A stretch of DNA of 36,960 bases from JBGPHT01 sp041484525 (lineage in GTDB: Bacteria > Acidobacteriota > Terriglobia > Bryobacterales > Bryobacteraceae). Made by a program: the position numbers and the translations under genes. The DNA lies in the NCBI GenBank assembly GCA_041484525.1, contig JBGPHT010000067.1, positions 1 to 36,960 of the forward strand, in the 5' to 3' direction. The notes under the pieces are model-generated. The model had not been told where the DNA came from, searched no databases, and saw only the letters and a list, made by a program, of their open reading frames with translations. Numbering within the stretch: position 1 is the first letter of the stretch; every line of letters begins with the position of its first letter. Shown here in pieces: positions 14,637 through 21,830 of this stretch.

Positions 14637-16601
14637 ATGTCTCGCCGCGCTGCTCTCCTCTTCTTGTGCTCGCTTCTGCTCGCGCAACAACAGCAGCGGG
14701 ACCTGCGGGTCGAGTCCGAGAAGCCGCCGAATCCTCTCGGCGATCGCGGCGCGCGATGGGCGCTGGTGGTGGGAGTTTCGCAATACCGGTACCTGCCGCC
14801 GGGCGCGCAATTGAAATTTGCGAACCGTGATGCGCAGGAGTTTGCGGCGTTCCTGCGGAGTGCCCCAGGCGGTGCGATGCCGGCCGCCAACGTCCGTCTG
14901 CTGACCGACGAACAGGCCACGCTGGCACAGGTCCGTTCGGCGCTCGATGGCTGGCTGGTGCAATCGGCGCAGCCGAACGACATCGTGTACGTCTTCTTCG
15001 CCGGGCATGGCGTGCTGGACGACCACGACGACGGGTATTTCGTCGCGCACGATTCCGATCCGCAAAACCTTCACGCCACCGCTCTCTCTTTTCAGGAAGT
15101 GGACGTTGCGCTCAGCAACCGGATCAAGGCCGGCCAGGTAGTGCTGATCGCGGATGCGTGTCATGCGGGCCGCCTCGGATGGTCGAGCTACGCACCCGGA
15201 ATTCCGAGCCGCGCCGCGGATTCCCTGGCGCGGATTGGCCGGAGCGACCACTCGCTGCTGAAGCTGCTGGCAACGCGGCCCAGCGAACAGTCCTTCGAGG
15301 ATCCGTCGTGGAACGGCGGTCATGGTGTGTTCACGGGCGCGTTGCTCGATGGCTTGAACGGCGACGCCGATGGCGACGGCGACGGCATGATTCGCGCCGC
15401 AGAGGCCATCGACTATGTGTCGCGGCGCGTTGCGGAACTGACTGATGCGAGGCAGCATCCGCGGGTTGCCGGCACGTTCGATGCCCGTACACCGCTGGCG
15501 TTGTCCGCTCGGACCGTGGCGGCCGTGGTGCGGTTGTTTTCGCTCGACGTGGCGGGCCCGGCGCGCAGCTCCATCTACATCGACAACGTGTTTCAGGGCA
15601 GGATTCGTCCGGCCGGGACGCTCCAGGTGCAGGCCTTGCGACCGGGGCCGCACGCGGTGAGCGCGGACTTCCCGGACGGCAGCACCATCGAAGGAAGTAT
15701 CATGCTTCCCGAAGCCGCGGCGCGGGTGACGGTATCGCCGCCGCGGCCCGGACCTCTGGCGCAATTGAAGGCGCGCGTGCAAGCGGGCCGCGTGCTCGAT
15801 CCGGATGGCGCATGGGAGTTCTACCGAAGCCATGCGTTCGCTGCGAACGAGGGTCCCGCCGCACTGGCCCTGGTCGGGGGCGCACTCGAGGAGATGGGAC
15901 AGGCGTGCGTGGGCGATTACGTGCAGTCGCCCTCCTCGGGGTTGAAGCGCGCCATGCTCCAACGGGCGGTGGACGCATTCGACAAGTTGCGCGTGCTTCG
16001 ACCCAACGACGCGGGCCTCGAAGTGCGCCAGCAGTTCTGCCAGGGCCGTTCGCTGATTGCGGAAGAACGATTTGCCGAGGCGGTGGTGACGCTCGAGAAA
16101 ACGATCCAGAAGGATCCCGGGTTTGCGTGCTCCTATAACGCGCTGGGCGTGGCGCTCTCGCGTATCAATCGGCCCGCGGAGGCGAAGCGCGCGTTCGAGA
16201 ATGCTGCCCGGTTGACTCCGGAATGGGCGCTGCCGCCGTTTCAGATTGCCTCGCAGCTTCTGGCCGCCGGAGAAACAGCGAAGGCGCTGCCGTACCTCGA
16301 GAAGGCCGTTTCGTTCAACCCGCGTTCCGTGGGGACGCGATGGACGCTGCTGCACGCCAATCGGCTGGCGGGGCGCACCAACGATTTGGAGCGCCAGGCT
16401 GCGGAGCTCATCCGCCTCGATCCTAACTATGCTCCGACATATCTGGAAATGGGGCTGGCGTACGAGGCCGCGCGGAATTACACCAAGGCCGTGGAGTCGT
16501 ACAACGCGTACGTCCTGCTGGCGCAGAATTACGTCGGGACCGCCACCGTGCGCGAGCGAGCCGACAAGCTGCGTGCGCAGTTCGGCACGGGTCGGAAGTG
16601 A
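14637..16601 (+). CDS. Secreted caspase-like peptidase with EF-hand loop and TPR repeats
   Basis: A 654-residue protein. Residues 1-16 form a signal peptide. Residues 38-270 are a metacaspase/C14 domain: a WALVVGVSQY strand, His124 in VFFAGHGVLDD and Cys175 in IADACHAGR make the catalytic dyad. Inside this domain, 245-256 is a perfect 12-residue EF-hand loop (D-x-D-x-D-G-x-I-x-x-x-E), suggesting calcium dependence. A beta-rich segment (about 285-370) with PEGA-like features follows. From about 460 to the end are TPR repeats (for example CSYNALGVALSRINRPAEAK and YLEMGLAYEAARNYTKAVESY). It probably acts in the periplasm on protein targets; the substrate is unknown. The ATG at 14637 is favoured over one at 14619 because it begins the signal peptide. 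Confidence 0.85.
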   Translation: MSRRAALLFLCSLLLAQQQQRDLRVESEKPPNPLGDRGARWALVVGVSQYRYLPPGAQLKFANRDAQEFAAFLRSAPGGAMPAANVRLLTDEQATLAQVRSALDGWLVQSAQPNDIVYVFFAGHGVLDDHDDGYFVAHDSDPQNLHATALSFQEVDVALSNRIKAGQVVLIADACHAGRLGWSSYAPGIPSRAADSLARIGRSDHSLLKLLATRPSEQSFEDPSWNGGHGVFTGALLDGLNGDADGDGDGMIRAAEAIDYVSRRVAELTDARQHPRVAGTFDARTPLALSARTVAAVVRLFSLDVAGPARSSIYIDNVFQGRIRPAGTLQVQALRPGPHAVSADFPDGSTIEGSIMLPEAAARVTVSPPRPGPLAQLKARVQAGRVLDPDGAWEFYRSHAFAANEGPAALALVGGALEEMGQACVGDYVQSPSSGLKRAMLQRAVDAFDKLRVLRPNDAGLEVRQQFCQGRSLIAEERFAEAVVTLEKTIQKDPGFACSYNALGVALSRINRPAEAKRAFENAARLTPEWALPPFQIASQLLAAGETAKALPYLEKAVSFNPRSVGTRWTLLHANRLAGRTNDLERQAAELIRLDPNYAPTYLEMGLAYEAARNYTKAVESYNAYVLLAQNYVGTATVRERADKLRAQFGTGRK

Positions 16602-16720
16602 TCGGCTGCGGATTGCTGGCGCAGAATTACATCGGGACCGCCACGGTGATTCGGCTGCGGACTGCTGGCGCAATGATGTCGGCGCCGCCACGGTCCGTGA
16701 GCGGGACAACAAGCTTCGGC
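16517..16720 (+). repeat. Degenerate tandem copies of the caspase-TPR gene's 3' end
   Basis: The segment CTGCTGGCGCAGAATTACGT near the end of the coding region (from 16517) recurs with changes at about 16612 and again, more worn, at about 16660. The third copy also preserves the continuation GAGCGGGACAACAAGCTTCG, which matches 16553-16575. The copies lie after the stop codon, so the gene once had a longer or duplicated 3' end. They fill the 126-bp gap before the carbamoyltransferase stop. Confidence 0.7.
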
Positions 16721-16727
16721 GCGGCGC

Positions 16728-18305
16728 TTACTTCTGCAAAAAGAACTGCCCCACGAACATGGCGTCGATGCCGGATGAGTAGAAGCTGCGCACCGCATCG
16801 CGCGGCGTGCAGACCAGCGGCTCGCCGAAAAGGTTGAAGGACGTGTTGTACAGCACCGGCAGGCCTGTCGCCTTTCCGGCGGCGTGCAGCAGCTTCCAGT
16901 AGAGCGGATTCTCGGCGCGGTCCACCGTGTGGACGCGTACCAGGTCGCCCGCCAGAATGGCGGCGGCAAACCGTTCGCGGTACTCCGGCTTCACCCGTCC
17001 CACCGTCGATAGGTAGCGCGCATTCCAGCCCACATCGAAGTACTGTTCACACAGTTCGGCGGGCACCGACGCCGCGAACTTCCGGAACGGTTCGCGGTGC
17101 TTGATGAACTGGTTCAGGTTTTCCGCGGAATACGGAGTCAGCGGCGAAGCCAGAATGCTGCGATTGCCCAGCGCGCGCGCGCCGAACTCCATGCGGCCGT
17201 GCATCCAGGCCACGATGCGGTTCTCGCTCAACTGCTGCACCGCCGTCTGGATCACCTCTTCGACGGTCACCAGGTAGTGGAACCGCAGCTTGCAATTCTC
17301 CAGCACCTGCTTGATCTCCGGCGGCGTGTAAGAGGGCCCCAGAAAGATAGTGTCGAGCGGCACGCGCCGCTCCTGCCGGCAGATGCCGTGCCACGCTTCG
17401 AGCACCGCGCCCACCGCCGTGCCCGCGTTGCCGGCCACTGGCTGCACGAAAACATTCTCAAATCCCGAACGCCTTTCGAGCGCCGAAACCAGCAGCGAGT
17501 TCAACCCCAGGCCGCCCGCCAGGCAGAGATTCCGCCCCTTGCCGGCCATCTGGATCACGGCCTCTTCGGTTGCGCGTTGAATGCCCGCCGCCACGTGCGC
17601 GCGCATTGCCTCCGGAAGGGCAGCGCCGTCTTTCAGACCGAGCCGCTCGTAAAGCCGCTTGCCGAAGCCGCCGTGCGTCATCCGCTCCGTGCTGAAGAAG
17701 GAGCGGTCGAGCCGCGGACCCGCCTCGGTCACGCCGAGGATTTCCAGAAACACCGCCTGGAATCGGTCATCGCCCGCCACCGAAAGCCACTGCACTTTGT
17801 GCTCGTCCACCTGCGCGTGGAACCCGAGCAACTCGGTGACGCGTCCGTAAAGTTCGCCCACCGAATCGGGCGCATACTGCTCCTGCTCGAGCGTCATGCG
17901 CGACCCGCTCGCCTGCCAGCGCGAGCCGCAGCGGAAATCGCGGCCGCGGTCGAGCGTCAGGACCGTCGCCTCATCGAACGGGGAAGGGAAGTAAGCCGAG
18001 GCCGCGTGCGCCTGGTGATGGTCCATCACGGAAATGCGGCTGTCGGGAAACCGCGCTCGCACCTTCAGGTGAAAATCGGTATCCGGAATTGGCCGCACAA
18101 TGGCGACCGCATCCACCTGCTCGGGCTTGGCGCCCGCCAGTTCCAGACACGCGGCGATCGAGTGCTCGGGAATTTCTTCGCTACCGCCCCAGTGCGTGCG
18201 CCGGCGCAAGAGTTTCGATTCCTCGATGGCCGCCACCAGTTCGCCATCTTTCAAAACAGCCACGGCCGCGTCGCCGCCGATGCCGCCGATTCCCAGTACG
18301 ATCAC
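16728..18305 (-). CDS. Divergent NodU/CmcH-family carbamoyltransferase
   Basis: A 525-residue protein of the family that moves a carbamoyl group from carbamoyl phosphate, via carbamoyl-AMP, to a hydroxyl or similar acceptor. MDHHQAHAASAYF (94-106) supplies the metal-binding histidines of the Kae1-like domain. GRMEFGARALGNRSI and LYNTSFNLFGEPLV mark the C-terminal part. The N-terminus is unusual: where family members have a His-Asp pair after the first strand, this one reads GGIGGDAAVAVL, with Gly in place of His. The segment HKVQWLSVAGDD replaces the common YKVMGLAPYG. The ATG overlaps the glnS stop by four bases, placing it third in the gltX-glnS operon. The acceptor is unknown. Confidence 0.8.
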   Translation of the reverse strand: MIVLGIGGIGGDAAVAVLKDGELVAAIEESKLLRRRTHWGGSEEIPEHSIAACLELAGAKPEQVDAVAIVRPIPDTDFHLKVRARFPDSRISVMDHHQAHAASAYFPSPFDEATVLTLDRGRDFRCGSRWQASGSRMTLEQEQYAPDSVGELYGRVTELLGFHAQVDEHKVQWLSVAGDDRFQAVFLEILGVTEAGPRLDRSFFSTERMTHGGFGKRLYERLGLKDGAALPEAMRAHVAAGIQRATEEAVIQMAGKGRNLCLAGGLGLNSLLVSALERRSGFENVFVQPVAGNAGTAVGAVLEAWHGICRQERRVPLDTIFLGPSYTPPEIKQVLENCKLRFHYLVTVEEVIQTAVQQLSENRIVAWMHGRMEFGARALGNRSILASPLTPYSAENLNQFIKHREPFRKFAASVPAELCEQYFDVGWNARYLSTVGRVKPEYRERFAAAILAGDLVRVHTVDRAENPLYWKLLHAAGKATGLPVLYNTSFNLFGEPLVCTPRDAVRSFYSSGIDAMFVGQFFLQK

Positions 18306-20026
18306 GCCGCACCGCCCTTTTCCCGCTTCTCGATCTTGGCCCAGGTATCGCGCAGCGCCACCGTGCGGTTGAAGACGGGCTTGCCGGGTGACGAGTCGAG
18401 GTCCGCGCAGAAATAACCCAGCCGCTCAAACTGGTAGAAACTGAAATGCGCGGGGTTGGCAAGCGCGGGCTCGAGCTTGCACCCGGTCAGCACTTCGAGC
18501 GAGCGCGGATTCAGATTTGCCGTGAAGTCCTGGCCCTCTTCGACCTCCTGCGGATTCTCGCGCGTGAACAGGTTCTCGTACAGCCGCACCTCGGCGTCGA
18601 TGGCGTGCGCCGCCGAGACCCAATGAATCGTCGCCTTCACCTTGCGCCCGTCGGGCGCGTTACCACCGTGCGTGGCCGGGTCGTAGGTGCAATGCACTTC
18701 GACCACGTCACCTTTTTCGTTCTTGATGACGTCCGTGCACTTGATGAAGTAGCCGTAGCGCAGCCGCACTTCGCGGCCGGGCGAAAGGCGGAAATACTGC
18801 TTGGGCGGGTCCTCGCGGAAATCGTCCTGCTCGATGTAGAGGACTTTTGAAAAGGGAACGCGGCGCGTTCCGGCGGAAGCATCCTCGGGATTATTCACCG
18901 CCTCCATCTCTTCCACCTGCCCATCCGGGTAGTTGTCGATCACCACTTTGAGCGGCCGCAGCACCGCCATCATGCGCGGCGCGCGCCGGTTCAAATCCTC
19001 GCGGACGAAGTGTTCGAGCAGCGCCAGTTCCACAATGCCGTTGGTCTTCGAAACGCCGATAGCCCCGCAGAAGTTGGCGAGGGCCTCGGGCGTGTAGCCG
19101 CGGCGGCGGATGCCGGAGAGCGTCGGCATGCGCGGATCGTCCCAGCCGCGGACGTGGCCTTTCTCGACCAGCGTCAGCAGTTTGCGCTTGCTCAGCAGCG
19201 TGTAAGTAATGTTGAGGCGGTCGAACTCGATCTGCTGCGGATGATAGATGCCCAACTGCTCGATGTACCAGTCGTAGAGCGGCCGGTGGTCTTCGAACTC
19301 GAGCGTGCAGATGGAGTGGGTGATGCCCTCGATCGAATCCGACTGCCCATGCGCGTAGTCGTACATCGGATAGATGCACCACTGGTCGCCGGTGCGGTGA
19401 TGCGATTCGTGTAGGATGCGGTACATCACCGGATCGCGCATGTTGAGATTTTTCGACGCCATGTCGATCTTGGCGCGCAGCGTCCTCGATCCATCAGGGA
19501 ACTCGCCCTCGCGCATGCGCCGGAACAGGTCGAGATTCTCCTCTACCGTGCGATTGCGATACGGGCTCTCCTTGCCGGGCTCGGTGAGGGTGCCGCGATA
19601 CTGGCGCACCTGGTCGGCCGTGAGATCGCACACGTACGCCTTGCCGGCCTGGATGAGCTCGACCGCCCAGTCGTACAACTGCTGAAAATAATCCGAGGCG
19701 TAGAAGAGTCGGTCTTCCCAGTCGAAACCGAGCCAGCGGACGTTGTCCATGATGGAGTCCACGTACTCGGTCTCTTCCTTCGAAGGATTGGTATCGTCGA
19801 AGCGCAGGTTGGTCTTGCCGCCGAACTCGGACGCCAGCCCGAAATTCAGGTGGATGGATTTGGCGTGGCCGATGTGCAGGTAACCGTTCGGCTCCGGAGG
19901 GAAGCGCGTGTGCACCCGTCCCTGGTACTTACCAGTCTTCAGATCGTCGAGGATGATGTCGCGGACAAAATTGGAAGGCCCAGCCGGCGTTTCGTCCGCC
20001 GGGGGCGTTGGTTTGGACGGATTCAT
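18302..20026 (-). CDS. glnS: Glutaminyl-tRNA synthetase
   Basis: Charges tRNA(Gln) directly with glutamine, so this organism need not rely only on the Glu-tRNA(Gln) amidotransferase route. The 574-residue length is normal. FPPEPNGYLHIGHAKS contains the class I HIGH motif (51-54). LLSKRKL (about 277) is the KMSKS equivalent. RFDDTNP, WCIYPMYDYAHGQSDSIEGITHS and SGIRRRGYTPEA are typical GlnRS signatures, and the two C-terminal anticodon-binding beta barrels are complete. The ATG overlaps the gltX stop as ATGA, and its own stop overlaps the carbamoyltransferase start likewise. GlnRS in bacteria is generally regarded as acquired from eukaryotes. Confidence 0.95.
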   Translation of the reverse strand: MNPSKPTPPADETPAGPSNFVRDIILDDLKTGKYQGRVHTRFPPEPNGYLHIGHAKSIHLNFGLASEFGGKTNLRFDDTNPSKEETEYVDSIMDNVRWLGFDWEDRLFYASDYFQQLYDWAVELIQAGKAYVCDLTADQVRQYRGTLTEPGKESPYRNRTVEENLDLFRRMREGEFPDGSRTLRAKIDMASKNLNMRDPVMYRILHESHHRTGDQWCIYPMYDYAHGQSDSIEGITHSICTLEFEDHRPLYDWYIEQLGIYHPQQIEFDRLNITYTLLSKRKLLTLVEKGHVRGWDDPRMPTLSGIRRRGYTPEALANFCGAIGVSKTNGIVELALLEHFVREDLNRRAPRMMAVLRPLKVVIDNYPDGQVEEMEAVNNPEDASAGTRRVPFSKVLYIEQDDFREDPPKQYFRLSPGREVRLRYGYFIKCTDVIKNEKGDVVEVHCTYDPATHGGNAPDGRKVKATIHWVSAAHAIDAEVRLYENLFTRENPQEVEEGQDFTANLNPRSLEVLTGCKLEPALANPAHFSFYQFERLGYFCADLDSSPGKPVFNRTVALRDTWAKIEKREKGGAA

Positions 20027-21465
20027 AGTTTTTTCAACTTCTCAATCGCCTGCCCGATCCGCTGGAGCGAGGTCTCGCGGCCGAGCGCTTCCAGAGTGCC
20101 GAACAGGGGCGGCGCGTTCTTGCGTCCGCACACAGCGACGCGGATCGGTTGGAACATCTGGCCGGTCTTGATGCCGAGCGCGACCGCCGCATCGCGCAGC
20201 GCGTGCTCCAGCGCATCGTGCGTGAATTCAGTAACGGCTAGCACTTCGCATCCCTTCTGGAGCGCCCGCATCGCCATGGCCGCGTCGCCCTTCTGCGGGA
20301 TCAACTCGGCGGTATCGTACGGCGGCAGTTCCTCCACCAGAAAGAAGTCTGCCACCGTGAGCACGTCGCGCAGCAGCCGAATCCGCTCTTGAATCAGCGG
20401 CGTGATTTTCGCCATCTTGGCCGGATCGATGTCGAAGCTCGCGCCGCGCACGACCGGCAGCAGTTTTTCAGCGAGCTCAGCGGCGGGCGTAGTGCGGATA
20501 TGCTCCGCATTCAGCCAGACCGCCTTGGGGTCGAACGGATCCTCTTCGGTGAAGTTCACCACTGCGTTGCTGCGGTTGATGCCTTCGAGCGAGAAGGCCT
20601 GGATCATCTCCTCGCGCGTCATCTGCTCGCGGTCGTTCTTGGGCGACCAGCCGAGCAGCGAGATGAAATTGACAAACGCGTGCGGCAGAAACCCGGCGTC
20701 GCGATACGTGGTGACGCTCACCACCGGACCGTGTTTGCGCTTCGAAAGCTTCCCGCCGTCGGGCGCAACCAGCAGCGGCAGGTGCGCGAATTGCGGGGGC
20801 TTGAATCCGGCGGCTTCGAAGATCAGGACGTGCTTGAACGTGTTGGTGAGGTGGTCCTGGCCGCGGATGATGTGGCTGATGCGCAGGTCGGCGTCATCCG
20901 CGCAGGATGCCATGTGGTACGTCGGCATACCGTCGGAGCGCAGCAGCGCGAAATCCTCGATGTCGGCCGTGGATTTGGCCTGGTCGCCGTAAACACTATC
21001 AGCGAACCGGATGGTCTCTACCGTATCGCGCGGCACGCGAAAGCGCAGCGCGAATCGCTCGCCGGCCGCGGCGCGACGGTCGCTCTCCTCGTGCGACATC
21101 TCGCGCATTCCTGCATTGAACAACCACGTCCCTTGCGCGCCCGATTTTTCGCTGTCCTCGGTCTGCGGGGGCGTGAAGTCGCGGTACGCGAGGCCTTTCT
21201 GGAAAATGGCCTCGGCCATCTGTTGATGCAGCGCCAGCCGTTCGGACTGGCGATACTGTTCATCCCAACCCAGGTCGAGCCAGCCCAACCCCTCGAAAAT
21301 GGAAACGAGCGAGGCTTCGGTGTTGCGCTCGACGTCGGTATCGTCGATGCGTAGAATCATGGTTCCGGAATTTCGGCGCACGTAAAGCCAATTGAAAATG
21401 AAAGTGCGTGCGCTCCCGATGTGCAGAAAGCCCGTGGGAGAGGGCGCGAAGCGAACTCGCAACAT
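20023..21465 (-). CDS. gltX: Glutamyl-tRNA synthetase
   Basis: Charges tRNA(Glu) with glutamate. The 480-residue protein begins with the class I signature RFAPSPTGFLHIGSART. LRIDDTDVERN and GMPTYHMASCADDADLRISHIIRGQDHL follow, and KLSKRK (about residue 237) is the KMSKS loop. The C-terminal helical anticodon-binding domain is full length, which excludes the truncated glutamyl-Q tRNA(Asp) synthetase. I chose the ATG at 21465; a TTG directly before it at 21468 is in frame and could also be used. With glnS in the same operon, this enzyme probably discriminates tRNA(Glu) from tRNA(Gln), though the sequence does not show this directly. Confidence 0.93.
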   Translation of the reverse strand: MLRVRFAPSPTGFLHIGSARTFIFNWLYVRRNSGTMILRIDDTDVERNTEASLVSIFEGLGWLDLGWDEQYRQSERLALHQQMAEAIFQKGLAYRDFTPPQTEDSEKSGAQGTWLFNAGMREMSHEESDRRAAAGERFALRFRVPRDTVETIRFADSVYGDQAKSTADIEDFALLRSDGMPTYHMASCADDADLRISHIIRGQDHLTNTFKHVLIFEAAGFKPPQFAHLPLLVAPDGGKLSKRKHGPVVSVTTYRDAGFLPHAFVNFISLLGWSPKNDREQMTREEMIQAFSLEGINRSNAVVNFTEEDPFDPKAVWLNAEHIRTTPAAELAEKLLPVVRGASFDIDPAKMAKITPLIQERIRLLRDVLTVADFFLVEELPPYDTAELIPQKGDAAMAMRALQKGCEVLAVTEFTHDALEHALRDAAVALGIKTGQMFQPIRVAVCGRKNAPPLFGTLEALGRETSLQRIGQAIEKLKKL

Positions 21466-21474
21466 CAAAAAGCC

Positions 21475-21483
21475 AGTATAACA
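21475..21483 (-). promoter_or_regulatory. Extended -10 promoter of the gltX operon
   Basis: On the minus strand the sequence reads TGTTATACT, an extended -10 (TGn followed by TATACT). A start seven bases on falls at about 21468, on the TTG/ATG start pair of gltX, so the message may have no leader. A run of T rather than a Shine-Dalgarno precedes the ATG, which agrees. No matching -35 box is at the usual distance, as is common for extended -10 promoters. Confidence 0.5.
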
Positions 21484-21777
21484 GGGCCGCTCTGGCTGTT
21501 TCGGAACAATTAATGCGAAAGCACGTCAGAGCACATGCACGCAGTCGTTCATTGCAGGATCGACTCGCGCGTGTAATTTGTGCGTTGCGCGTCGCGTAAC
21601 CCCTGCCGCGCGGCGTAGAAAAGTGTGTCAGTTCAGTAAAGCAGGACACCGCCGGGAATGGCACGGTGGTTGCACGTAGGATTGCAGTTGAAGTGGCGCG
21701 AACCGGCGGCCCGGTGAAAAGTTCGAAAGAACCCTCATCGGCGCCGCCGGTTTTGATTTGAGACGGCGCTGTCGTGG
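21484..21777. other. Intergenic region between gltX and the uvrA scrap
   Basis: About 290 bases without a recognisable gene. Minus-strand frames across it are open in places but give Ser/Arg-rich products without motifs. No terminator for the restriction-modification gene, and no tRNA-like fold, was seen. The region marks the left border of the lower-GC island. Confidence 0.4.
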
Positions 21778-21830
21778 CCCACCAGCATGCCGAGCAGGAA
21801 CGTCCACTCCTTTGAGGTTGTTCTCCCGTC
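21778..21830 (-). pseudogene. Short uvrA-derived fragment
   Basis: On the minus strand this stretch reads RENNLKGVDV and then, after a small deletion, a frame-disrupted LGMLVG. It corresponds nearly base for base to the segment of intact uvrA around 26458-26512 that precedes the second Walker A loop, minus five bases. It ends exactly where the restriction-modification gene's stop codon lies. The orientation is the same as that of intact uvrA, about 4.7 kb to the right. It is too short to encode anything and looks like a recombination scar. Confidence 0.7.
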
